From NCBI GenBank assembly GCA_900538355.1, contig UPXS01000023.1, forward strand, positions 1-27,212: a DNA stretch of 27,212 nucleotides. The letters are read 5' to 3'. This DNA comes from an uncultured Veillonella sp. GTDB taxonomy: Bacteria > Bacillota > Negativicutes > Veillonellales > Veillonellaceae. Under the pieces are notes generated by a model. That model was not told the DNA's origin, searched no databases, and was given only the letters and a program-made list of their open reading frames with translations. Positions 8,132 to 14,583 of this stretch are shown here, one piece after another (within the stretch, counting starts at the first letter, position 1; every line of letters begins with the position of its first letter). The position numbers were made by a program, and so were the translations under genes.

Positions 8132-8761
8132 CTAAAAGAACGACATTTGCTCTGGCTCAGGTTCTTTATGTAAAGCCTCTTGAGCAGCGCGATTTTTGTC
8201 ATCAATAAATGGTTCTAGTGGTACACCTGTAGCCTTCAACAAATCTGGCAAGCTATTAACGCCCTTAGCCTTAGCTGCCTCTAACACAACCTTAGCACAT
8301 GTTTCCGCATCATCTAATGCGTAGTGGTGTTTAAACTCAACCCCCATGTATGCAGCCATTGTGTTTAGCTTATGGTTTACTAAATCTGGCCATACCGCAC
8401 GTGAAAGTTTCACCGTACATGCATAATCTAGCTCTGGCCAAGGAATTTTATAGTAATCCAGTGTAGCACGCAATACATTCATATCGAATTTTGCGTTGTG
8501 AGCTACCATGATATTGCCTTTTAAATGATTTTCGTAGATAGCATTCCACAATTGATCAAAGGTTTTCTCATGGATAACATCCTTTGGTTGAATACCATGA
8601 ATTTCAATACATTCATCATCAAAACTCATGAACGGTGGTTTGATAAGGCTGTACGCCTTTTTTGTAATCTGTCCATCCCTTACGGTAATAACCGCCAAGG
8701 AGCACGCACTATTTTTAAATTTATTAGCTGTTTCAAAGTCTAATGCAACAAAATCTAACAT
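8132..8761 (-). CDS. DEDDh 3'-5' exonuclease (DnaQ/PolC-epsilon-like)
   Basis: 209 aa. Exonuclease motifs are visible in order: Exo I DFETA (Asp8, Glu10), Exo II VAHNAKFDMNVL, and Exo III HYALDDAET with the DEDDh-type histidine. This matches stand-alone DnaQ-like nucleases related to the PolC proofreading domain. After about residue 165 there is a short tail with no recognised domain. A GAAAGGAG site precedes the ATG. It is the first gene of the deoC-pdp-cdd transcription unit, so a role in turning DNA into deoxynucleotides for salvage is possible, although repair is equally likely. Substrate cannot be told from sequence. Confidence 0.85.
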   Translation of the reverse strand: MLDFVALDFETANKFKNSACSLAVITVRDGQITKKAYSLIKPPFMSFDDECIEIHGIQPKDVIHEKTFDQLWNAIYENHLKGNIMVAHNAKFDMNVLRATLDYYKIPWPELDYACTVKLSRAVWPDLVNHKLNTMAAYMGVEFKHHYALDDAETCAKVVLEAAKAKGVNSLPDLLKATGVPLEPFIDDKNRAAQEALHKEPEPEQMSFF

Positions 8762-8864
8762 AGGACTCCTTTCAAATCTATATATTTTTTAATTTATATA
8801 TAAGAATTGTATTCATTTTCTCCATTTATTATAGCATGAAACACTCTATAATCTACTATTCAAC

Positions 8865-8881
8865 GGTGACTATTAGTCACC
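8865..8881. promoter_or_regulatory. 17-bp dyad, candidate operator
   Basis: GGTGACTATTAGTCACC is a perfect inverted repeat (7-bp arms, ATT centre). It sits between the divergent exonuclease-deoC-pdp-cdd and pyrF-pyrE units, upstream of the proposed pyrF -35 box. I do not recognise it as the site of a named regulator. Confidence 0.45.
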
Positions 8882-8900
8882 TCTTTCACATCAAATTTAA

Positions 8901-8930
8901 TTGACAGATAGGCCCTCTGTATGTGAAAAT
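8901..8930 (+). promoter_or_regulatory. putative pyrF-pyrE promoter
   Basis: TTGACA (8901-8906), an 18-base spacer and GAAAAT (8925-8930) preceded by TGt as an extended -10. The implied leader is under 30 bases, which leaves no room for a PyrR-type attenuator. Confidence 0.4.
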
Positions 8931-8964
8931 TATTTAGATATATATGTAGTATGGAGGTTGCAAG

Positions 8965-9684
8965 ATGGCAGATGACAGATTAATCGTTGCCCTTGATGTA
9001 TCCACTATGGATGCGATGAAAGAAACCGTAACAGCCCTTGGTGATGCGGTTAGCTTTTACAAGGTCGGCATGGAGCTATTCTACGCCGAAGGAGAGCAAA
9101 CAGTTCGCTATTTACAAGAGCAAAACAAACAAGTATTTCTTGATTTGAAACTGCATGATATTCCTAATACAGTAGCACATGGCGTATCTTCCCTAACACG
9201 TTTAGGTGCTAACTTGATCACTATGCATGGTCAAGGCGGTCCAGTTATGATGAAAGCCGCTGTAAAAGCTGCTCGTGAAACAGCTGAACAATTGGGCGTT
9301 GAACGTACAAAATTATTGGCAATCACTGTATTAACTAGCTTCGATGATGAAGCTTGGACTGCAACTGGTGGTCAATTACCGATTTCCGACCAAGTTATTC
9401 GTCTAGCGAAGCTCGCTAAAGAATGTGGCATGGATGGCGTTGTATGTTCCGCATTAGAAGCTAAGATGATTCGTGAAGCATGTGGTGATGATTTCCTCAT
9501 CGTAACACCTGGTATCCGCCCATCCTTTGCAGCAACAGATGACCAAAAACGTATTGCTACACCTGCTAGTGCATTACAAGATGGCGCATCTCGCCTCGTT
9601 ATTGGCCGCCCTATTACACAGGCTGAAAATCCTCGTGAAGCAGTTCGTTTAATTATTGAAGAAATGGAGAATGTATCCAAATGA
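8965..9684 (+). CDS. pyrF: orotidine 5'-phosphate decarboxylase
   Basis: 239 aa. It catalyses the last step of UMP synthesis, OMP to UMP plus CO2. Seen: LIVALDVST at the N-terminus, the catalytic FLDLKLHDIPNT block (the D-x-K-x-x-D motif), VTPGIRP and the C-terminal phosphate-binding VIGRPIT. TGGAGG lies nine bases from the ATG. Its last codons overlap the pyrE start by 4 bases (ATGA), so the two are translationally coupled. Other pyr genes are not in the window. Confidence 0.96.
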   Translation: MADDRLIVALDVSTMDAMKETVTALGDAVSFYKVGMELFYAEGEQTVRYLQEQNKQVFLDLKLHDIPNTVAHGVSSLTRLGANLITMHGQGGPVMMKAAVKAARETAEQLGVERTKLLAITVLTSFDDEAWTATGGQLPISDQVIRLAKLAKECGMDGVVCSALEAKMIREACGDDFLIVTPGIRPSFAATDDQKRIATPASALQDGASRLVIGRPITQAENPREAVRLIIEEMENVSK

Positions 9685-10268
9685 TGACAGAACAAGAAGT
9701 AAAACAATTACTTATCGACACTCAAGCTATTTTAGAAGGTCACTTTCTTTTGACATCTGGACTCCACAGCCCAATGTACGTTGAAAAATTCAATGTATTA
9801 CAACACCCAAAATATACTGAAACTCTTTGTAAAGAATTGGCTGAACGCTTCCGCGATCAAAATGTAGAACTTGTTATCGGACCTATGACTGGTGGTATCT
9901 TACTAGCTCACGAAGTAGGTAAAGCTCTTGGTACACGCGCTATCTTCACAGAACGTGAAAAAGGTGTTATGACATTGCGCCGCGGCTTTAAAATCGAACC
10001 AGGTACACGCGTGCTTATCGTTGAAGACATCGTAACAACTGGTGGTTCTGTACAAGAAGTAGTAAATGTTGTAAACCAATCTGGTGGTGAAATCGTAGGT
10101 GTAGGCCTTCTCGTTAACCGTTCTGGTGGCAAAGCAGAATTTGGCGTACCTCACGAAAAAGTACAAGCATTGCTTAACCTTGAAGTTCCTACATACAAAC
10201 CTGAAGAATGCCCTCTTTGCAAAGACGGCGTAGCTATGACAGAACGCGGTTCTAAACATATCAAATAA
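9681..10268 (+). CDS. pyrE: orotate phosphoribosyltransferase
   Basis: 195 aa. It makes OMP from orotate and PRPP, the step before PyrF. The PRPP-binding loop VLIVEDIVTTGGS, the N-terminal LLTSGLHSPMYVEKF and FTEREKGVMTLRRGF are typical. The C-terminus has CPLCKDG, a Cys-x-x-Cys tail seen in some PyrE proteins of this type. The start overlaps the pyrF stop; two consecutive ATGs leave a one-residue uncertainty. A strong terminator follows 8 bases after the stop. Confidence 0.95.
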   Translation: MMTEQEVKQLLIDTQAILEGHFLLTSGLHSPMYVEKFNVLQHPKYTETLCKELAERFRDQNVELVIGPMTGGILLAHEVGKALGTRAIFTEREKGVMTLRRGFKIEPGTRVLIVEDIVTTGGSVQEVVNVVNQSGGEIVGVGLLVNRSGGKAEFGVPHEKVQALLNLEVPTYKPEECPLCKDGVAMTERGSKHIK

Positions 10269-10275
10269 AATGACT

Positions 10276-10310
10276 AAAGACCTATGCATATGCATAGGTC
10301 TTTTCTTTTA
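10276..10310 (+). terminator. pyrF-pyrE intrinsic terminator
   Basis: AAAGACCTATGC (10276-10287) pairs with GCATAGGTCTTT (10292-10303) around an ATAT loop, followed by TTTTCTTTTA. Confidence 0.92.
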
Positions 10311-10387
10311 ATATTTAAGTTAATAAAAGTATTAGTTAATAAATATATTCCCAGTCTATCAAATACAATCAACGTTCATCACCAGAT

Positions 10388-10423
10388 ACAAAAAGAGCTC
10401 CTTCACGAAGGAGCTCTTTTTGT
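10388..10423. terminator. strong terminator, 17-bp stem
   Basis: ACAAAAAGAGCTCCTTC / GAAGGAGCTCTTTTTGT, perfect, with two unpaired central bases and T5 runs in both directions. pyrE already has its own terminator, so this one most likely ends minus-strand transcription from the padR operon or from the structured element next to it. Confidence 0.88.
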
Positions 10424-10561
10424 TTGTGTGTAGTTATTGTATGTAAGAGAGAGATTCTGATACGAATGTATCACATAGAGTGTGTGGCTCTATGGTGGCC
10501 ATGAATGCACTTTCACGGCCACGTTCTCTATCATTTTATGAGAGTAAGGGGCTCATAAAAT
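10388..10561 (-). ncRNA. candidate structured RNA A (3' UTR or small RNA)
   Basis: Reading minus, directly after the stop of the Met/Gln-rich gene, there is a chain of hairpins. The stems are 10533-10542/10552-10561 (10 bp), 10495-10500/10517-10522 with an inner TGAA/TTCA, 10474-10480/10488-10494 (7 bp) and 10458-10463/10468-10473 (6 bp). The last three abut without spacers. Then comes a single-stranded TCTCTCTCTTACAT stretch and the terminator at 10388-10423. This fits a small RNA or a long structured 3' UTR. No Rfam family is recognised, and strand choice rests on the terminator. Confidence 0.35.
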
Positions 10562-10565
10562 ATGG

Positions 10566-10985
10566 TTAGTTTTGTGTAGTTTGTGGTGCACCTTGTTCAG
10601 TTTGTTGTTGTGGCGCATTACCATTAGTTTGTTGAGGTGGTTGACCTTGCATAGGCATTTGACCTTGCGGAGGCATTTGGCCTTGCGGAGGCATTTGACC
10701 ATTATTTGGACCCATACCATCCATCATTTGGTTTTGACAATTTTGGTACATATGTTGACCATTATTTGGCCCCAGACCATTTTGAGGCATCATTTGATTA
10801 TTTCCATCCATCATATGTTGGTCCATATGCATATTAGAACCATCATGTCTATGTGGTTTTCTAAACTGTTGTTCATTGGTTTTCATCCATTCACCAAAAT
10901 TTGGTAGATCATTTACTGCAAATGATGTACCTACCCCTACAGCACTGATTACAGTTAGAATAGCAGCAATTATAATTCGTCTCAT
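10566..10985 (-). CDS. Met/Gln/Pro/His-rich exported low-complexity protein
   Basis: 139 aa. Signal peptide at 1-23 (RRIIIAAILTVISAVGVGTSFA), then a short NDLPNFGEWMKTNEQQF segment, then low complexity: HRHDGSNMHMDQHMMDG, two GPNNGQ units, three QMPPQG/QMPMQG units and a Gln/Thr-rich tail. Met and His clusters of this kind can bind soft metals such as copper(I) or silver, but many such proteins are simply disordered, so metal binding is a suggestion only. It has a strong AAGGAGGAG site and starts 9 bases after the DUF1700-like gene, so it is the third gene of the PadR operon. Recent repeat expansion is evident from the near-identical nucleotide units. Confidence 0.75.
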   Translation of the reverse strand: MRRIIIAAILTVISAVGVGTSFAVNDLPNFGEWMKTNEQQFRKPHRHDGSNMHMDQHMMDGNNQMMPQNGLGPNNGQHMYQNCQNQMMDGMGPNNGQMPPQGQMPPQGQMPMQGQPPQQTNGNAPQQQTEQGAPQTTQN

Positions 10986-10994
10986 AGCTCCTCC

Positions 10995-11570
10995 TTAATC
11001 TACATTGCTGAAATAACGTTCGCGTACACCACGAAGTTCAATACCAATAAAGATACATGTAAGGCCCCCAAAGAGACCTACACCACCAAGTGCAACTAAA
11101 GTTATTACTGACAACGCAGGAAATGCCGTTACATTCTCAAACGGCTGCCATGAGCTTCCAAGTAAATATAGGATAGCTGGCGTAATGATAAATATTAAAA
11201 CTCCTACGATATATGACAAAGCACTTCCAATAGATAACAATGTTTTGGATGCTTTTTTAGCCATACCTGGTAATTGTGGTAATAAACGTTCTTTATAATC
11301 ATCAAATCTTGCATAGATTGCTTGCATATTAACAGATTTACTTTCACCACCATCTTGGCCTAATGTGTCTGTAATTATCCCCGCATCTACATAAGACGCA
11401 TAGATTTCCTCTGGAGTGCCCAAAGATTTAATGATTTCGCTATCCGTAAGTCCTCTTTCATAACCTACTGCAAAATGCTCTTCATAAACCTCGATAATAC
11501 TTTCTACATCAGCAACACGGGCCTTCTTAAATATATTGCGCAGTGCTTCTAAAAAGCTATTTTTGTTCAT
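10995..11570 (-). CDS. DUF1700-family membrane protein
   Basis: 191 aa. The N-terminal 65 residues (FLEALRNIFKKA, ADVESIIEVYEEHFAVGYERGLTDSEIIKSLGTPEEI) match the DUF1700/HAAS signature: an acidic helix, a G-x-[TS]-[DE]-x-EII-x-x-LG-x-P motif, then a linker. Two or three membrane segments follow (SIGSALSYIVGVLIFIITPA; LSVITLVALGGVGLFGGLTC). Such proteins are nearly always encoded next to a PadR regulator, as here, where the genes overlap by 14 bases. The function of the family is unclear; an envelope-stress or membrane-sensing role is the usual guess. AAGGAG precedes the ATG. Confidence 0.85.
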   Translation of the reverse strand: MNKNSFLEALRNIFKKARVADVESIIEVYEEHFAVGYERGLTDSEIIKSLGTPEEIYASYVDAGIITDTLGQDGGESKSVNMQAIYARFDDYKERLLPQLPGMAKKASKTLLSIGSALSYIVGVLIFIITPAILYLLGSSWQPFENVTAFPALSVITLVALGGVGLFGGLTCIFIGIELRGVRERYFSNVD

Positions 11571-11886
11571 TATAGTCGACTCCTTTCAACAGGATGTTGA
11601 TTACACCAGAAAATTCATCCCATTCTTGGCGCATCTTGTTATATGCGGCACGGCCTTCTTCTGTGATGTGATAATATTTCCGAGACGGTCCTGTAGAGGA
11701 CTCTTTTAAATATGTTTCAACATACTTTTCTTTTTTCAATCTATTAAATAATGGATATATCGTTCCTTCAGAAATCTCAATATATTCCGAAATGGTGCTT
11801 ACAATTTCATACCCATATCGATCAGTTTGTGTTAGTAATGCTAGCACTAGCATATCCATAACGCCTTTTTTTAATTGAACTTGCAT
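11557..11886 (-). CDS. PadR family transcriptional regulator
   Basis: 109 aa, typical of the short PadR-s2 subgroup. The winged-helix N-terminus (LKKGVMDMLVLALLTQTDRYGYEIVSTI) is followed by EGTIYPLFNRLKKEKYVETYL, the recognition helix and wing, then RKYYHITEEGR, and a C-terminal dimerisation helix. PadR proteins usually repress their own operon. Here the promoter just upstream carries paired GGTACC dyads, so autorepression is well supported. It is first in the operon with the DUF1700 protein and the Met/Gln-rich exported protein. The ligand is unknown. Confidence 0.92.
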   Translation of the reverse strand: MQVQLKKGVMDMLVLALLTQTDRYGYEIVSTISEYIEISEGTIYPLFNRLKKEKYVETYLKESSTGPSRKYYHITEEGRAAYNKMRQEWDEFSGVINILLKGVDYNEQK

Positions 11887-11963
11887 AGTTCCTCCCTTTT
11901 AGGCTGTGCTTGCCTGCCAATGTGAAAGCTCTCTTACGGTCACTATCATGTACTGACAAATAC

Positions 11964-12001
11964 ATAATAACACAAGGTACCTCGTATTGCAAGGTACCTT
12001 G
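11964..12001 (-). promoter_or_regulatory. padR promoter with embedded operator
   Basis: On minus: -35 TTGCAA (11987-11992), a 17-base spacer and -10 TATTAT (11964-11969). Two CAAGGTACCT dyads, at 11973-11982 and 11990-11999, lie 17 bases apart. One falls inside the spacer and the other overlaps and flanks the -35. Together they form a larger imperfect palindrome, the arrangement expected for PadR autorepression. Confidence 0.7.
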
Positions 12002-12150
12002 TTAAAAATATATTTTACAAAACCGATTTTTGTTATTTTTATACCTAATAAAGATAGATAAACTCTAGGTTTATAGAGATAAAAATTTTTTCAAAATTAT
12101 ACTAATTTTAAGTTATTTATATTGAAATGCATCCCAAATATCATCTCACA
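12002..12150. other. AT-rich spacer, no gene seen
   Basis: Between the padR promoter and the htrA terminator. Very AT-rich with no supported reading frame or clear dyad; it may act as an UP element for the padR promoter. Confidence 0.5.
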
Positions 12151-12183
12151 AAAAAATCCTCATCCAAAGGATGAGGATTTTTT
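12151..12183. terminator. htrA intrinsic terminator
   Basis: Perfect 15-bp stem, AAAAAATCCTCATCC / GGATGAGGATTTTTT, with an AAA loop, about 40 bases after the htrA stop on minus. The A/T tails make it usable in both directions. Confidence 0.92.
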
Positions 12184-12225
12184 ATTCAGGATAAAGAGAC
12201 TTCACGTATCTTAAATAGCCTGTAT

Positions 12226-13320
12226 TTAATTGGAAGATGCTTGTCCTAATTTAAGCTGTGTGCTTTTCATTTTGCCATTATGAGTATAGGATACTAAAAC
12301 TGTGTCGCCAGGGCTCTTAGCGTCAATTTGCTCTTTTAATTCTAATAATGTGCTAATATCCTTGCCATCAACTTGAGCAATTGTATCCCCTTCTACTAAA
12401 CCTGCCTTTGCTGCAGGACCATTCGCATCAAGTTGAACAATGAGAAGGCCTTCGCCTTCATAACTTACATTATTACGCGCTGCTGTTTGACGATCTACAG
12501 CCCATATACCAATATAAGGACGTACAACCTTACCATTCTTAATAATAGAATCTACCACTGTCATAGCGGAGTTGATTGGAATGGCAAAGCCCATACCTTC
12601 AACGCCTTCTTTAGAAATCTTAGAGCTATTGATACCGATTAACTCACCATCTGCATTGATGAGGGCACCACCAGAGTTACCTGGATTGATAGCTGCGTCT
12701 GTTTGAATCAATGGGAAACGTTGACCTTGATCATCGATAGTACGTGCTAACGCACTGATTACACCAGATGTAACAGAGCCTTTAAACTCTAGACCTAAAG
12801 GATTGCCAATGGCGATAGCCGGTTCCCCTACTTGCAAGGAATCAGAGTCACCAATGTTAATAGGTTGAATATCCTTTGGTGGATCAATTTTAACAACAGC
12901 TAAGTCTGTTTGAGCATCTGTACCGATAACGGTACCTGTGACGGTAGATCCATTGGACAAAGATACCGTAACCTCTCCATTTTTAGCACCAGCTACAACG
13001 TGATTATTTGTTACGATATGTCCATCATTATCAATCAATACGCCAGAGCCTACACCCTCTCCAGCATAGATGGTACGGTTAAAAATATCCTTTTGGAAAA
13101 CTTGAGTAGTAATACCTACTACAGCTGGACCAGATTCTTTAGCCGCTTGTACCACATACGTATTACGTGCATCTGTAATAGGCTTAGTTTGTTTTGTTTG
13201 TTCTCGCACAGTTGTTTGATGTGTCACAGGACTACCAAAGAAATAGTACCCACCGCCTACACCAATACCAAGGGCTAGCACACAGGCTATAATTGATTTC
13301 TTATATTTTGAAAAATTCAT
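12226..13320 (-). CDS. htrA: HtrA/DegP-type serine protease
   Basis: 364 aa. An N-terminal membrane anchor (IIACVLALGIGVGGGYYF, residues 10-27) places the protease outside the cytoplasmic membrane. The trypsin-like domain has the full triad: His107 in TNNHVVAG, Asp139 in TDLAVV and Ser216 in GNSGGAL. A single C-terminal PDZ domain follows (about 265-355; GLLIVQLDANGPAAKAGLVEGD). This is the one-PDZ, DegS/HtrA-like form used to degrade misfolded envelope proteins. GAGGAG precedes the ATG. It is downstream of and co-oriented with a two-component system, but has its own promoter and a palindrome in its leader. Confidence 0.93.
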   Translation of the reverse strand: MNFSKYKKSIIACVLALGIGVGGGYYFFGSPVTHQTTVREQTKQTKPITDARNTYVVQAAKESGPAVVGITTQVFQKDIFNRTIYAGEGVGSGVLIDNDGHIVTNNHVVAGAKNGEVTVSLSNGSTVTGTVIGTDAQTDLAVVKIDPPKDIQPINIGDSDSLQVGEPAIAIGNPLGLEFKGSVTSGVISALARTIDDQGQRFPLIQTDAAINPGNSGGALINADGELIGINSSKISKEGVEGMGFAIPINSAMTVVDSIIKNGKVVRPYIGIWAVDRQTAARNNVSYEGEGLLIVQLDANGPAAKAGLVEGDTIAQVDGKDISTLLELKEQIDAKSPGDTVLVSYTHNGKMKSTQLKLGQASSN

Positions 13321-13357
13321 ACATTTCTCCTCATATCATTTCTTAATGATTTAATGA

Positions 13358-13381
13358 AAATCAATTTTATAAAATTGATTT
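13358..13381. promoter_or_regulatory. perfect 24-bp palindrome in the htrA leader
   Basis: Arms AAATCAATTTTA and TAAAATTGATTT are exactly self-complementary with no spacer. It lies a few bases after the predicted htrA start point (-10 at 13392-13397) and before the ribosome site. It could be a repressor operator or a 5' UTR hairpin. Confidence 0.55.
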
Positions 13382-13391
13382 GGATGAACCT

Positions 13392-13420
13392 ATTATAGTA
13401 CGCAACACTTTACAATGCAA
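13392..13420 (-). promoter_or_regulatory. htrA promoter
   Basis: On minus: TTGCAT (13415-13420), a 17-base spacer and a consensus TATAAT (13392-13397). The leader to the ATG is about 65 bases. Confidence 0.65.
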
Positions 13421-13570
13421 CATAACAATTTATTACATCTATTACAAAAATATAATTTCTATAAATAATATGTATCTCGTAATACGTTAAGAGCAAATCA
13501 AATTTCAAGACGATTCAACTGTAGAGAAATTACATAAAAACATATGTATATAAAAATGTACCATATAAAA
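13421..13570. other. AT-rich spacer upstream of htrA, no gene seen
   Basis: Low-complexity A/T sequence between the htrA promoter and the terminator of candidate RNA B. No supported reading frame or ribosome binding site. Confidence 0.5.
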
Positions 13571-13614
13571 CATAAAGGGCATTCACTAGCCGTCGCTAGC
13601 AAATGCCCTTTATG
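13571..13614. terminator. long hairpin terminator
   Basis: A 13-bp stem (CATAAAGGGCATT / AATGCCCTTTATG), a small internal loop, then CTAGC/GCTAG closing a CGTC loop. On minus it is followed by TTTTAT. It ends transcription coming from the response regulator side or from candidate RNA B. Confidence 0.75.
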
Positions 13615-13738
13615 CATATAGTTTGAGAGTGTAAGGACTGTTGAGAGAGAGTATATGTGATCTAGATAAGTTGAGAGAGAACTTATTAAGAGAGAGAAGT
13701 TTAGTTGTTTCTTATCTAGAATCAAACGTCAGCCTTAC
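13571..13738 (-). ncRNA. candidate structured RNA B, GAGAG/CTCTC-loop element
   Basis: Next to the terminator lie a perfect 10-bp stem TCTAGATAAG (13661-13670) / CTTATCTAGA (13711-13720), an outer stem GTTTGA (13621-13626) / TCAAAC (13722-13727), and GTAAGG (13631-13636) / CCTTAC (13733-13738), which crosses it and so is alternative or pseudoknotted. The loops hold three GAGAGAG runs (about 13643, 13673, 13690) and one GAGAG at 13625. On minus these read CUCUCUC, complementary to Shine-Dalgarno-like GAGAG. It could be a small RNA or the 3' UTR of the two-component operon. Confidence 0.35.
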
Positions 13739-13893
13739 CTAAATAAGTATACATGGAATATCTAAACTATCAAAGGAAGTATATAAACTATTTTTAAATC
13801 TTTGATTATATCTATATAATAACTCTCTATAAACTCATATTTTATCAACAGCCAACAAAAACGTGAGTACAAAGTGAAAATGTATTTCAGTTA
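13739..13893. other. AT-rich stretch downstream of the response regulator
   Basis: Between the response regulator stop and candidate RNA B. No reading frame or strong hairpin is seen. If B is a separate transcript, its minus-strand promoter should lie here. Confidence 0.45.
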
Positions 13894-14583
13894 TCAAACA
13901 AATTTATAACCTACGCCCCACACTGTGATGATATGTTTACTATCGGATGGGTTATCTTCAATTTCTTCACGTAAACGGTTGATATGAACCGCTACAGTTG
14001 CATAGTCACCGTAAGAGTCAAGACCCCATACGCGAGAGTACAATTCCTCTTTACTAAATACGATATCACGATTACGCATTAAAAATTCTAATAATTGGAA
14101 CTCTTTCTTTTTAAGATGAACTTCTTTTTCGTTTACCCAAACTTTCATCATCTTAGGATCAAGGCGAATTTCACCGGATTGAATAGCATTAGTTTCCATA
14201 GCATCACGCTCTGTTAAGCGTTTATATTGCGCCAACATGGCTTTGATTTTTGCAATCAATACAGATGGAGAGAATGGTTTTTCAATGTAGTCATCAGCGC
14301 CTACACCTAGACCACGGATTTTATCGATATCATCAAGACGAGCTGTTACCATAACAATTGGTACGCGAACCTTGTCACGAATTTGGCGACAAACTTCAAA
14401 GCCGTCCATTTCTGGCAACATAACATCAAGGATGATAAGGTCTACAGGAGTATTTAAAGCAGCCTCAATACCATCGGTACCATTAGTCATGATCGTAACA
14501 TCATAACCTGCCACCATTAAATAATCACGCTCAATATTGGCGATATCCAAATCGTCTTCAATAATTAAGATATGTTCACTCAT
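13894..14583 (-). CDS. OmpR/PhoB family response regulator
   Basis: 229 aa. Receiver domain 1-120 with the acidic pocket (Glu9, Asp10, Asp11), phospho-acceptor Asp53 (ILDVMLPEMDG), Thr80 and Lys102 (EKPF). It is followed by a C-terminal winged-helix DNA-binding domain of OmpR type (KKEFQLLEFLMRNRDIVFSKEELYSRVWG, VAVHINRLREEIE, VWGVGYKF). Its gene overlaps the kinase gene by 4 bases (ATGA), so the pair is coupled. Targets are unknown; htrA downstream is the natural candidate by analogy with CssRS-htrA in Bacillus, which is an inference from position. Confidence 0.94.
   Translation of the reverse strand: MSEHILIIEDDLDIANIERDYLMVAGYDVTIMTNGTDGIEAALNTPVDLIILDVMLPEMDGFEVCRQIRDKVRVPIVMVTARLDDIDKIRGLGVGADDYIEKPFSPSVLIAKIKAMLAQYKRLTERDAMETNAIQSGEIRLDPKMMKVWVNEKEVHLKKKEFQLLEFLMRNRDIVFSKEELYSRVWGLDSYGDYATVAVHINRLREEIEDNPSDSKHIITVWGVGYKFV

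Noticed and set aside
8931..8964. PyrR-type attenuator before pyrF
   Set aside because: The leader implied by the promoter is under 30 bases and has no antiterminator/terminator pair.
9903..10295. 130-codon minus-strand frame over pyrE
   Set aside because: Lies opposite conserved pyrE codons and runs through the pyrE terminator; Cys/Phe-rich nonsense composition.
10572..10907. 111-codon plus-strand frame opposite the Met/Gln-rich exported protein gene
   Set aside because: It is the antisense of a repeat-rich gene; its His/Leu/Arg composition simply mirrors Met/Gln codons and it has no ribosome site.
11973..12001. Repeated AAGGTACCT units as a CRISPR or attachment site
   Set aside because: Only two short copies, self-complementary and located inside a promoter; a PadR operator explains them better.
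13498..13725. 75-codon minus-strand frame
   Set aside because: It crosses the terminator hairpin and the stems of element B, has biased AT composition and no ribosome binding site.
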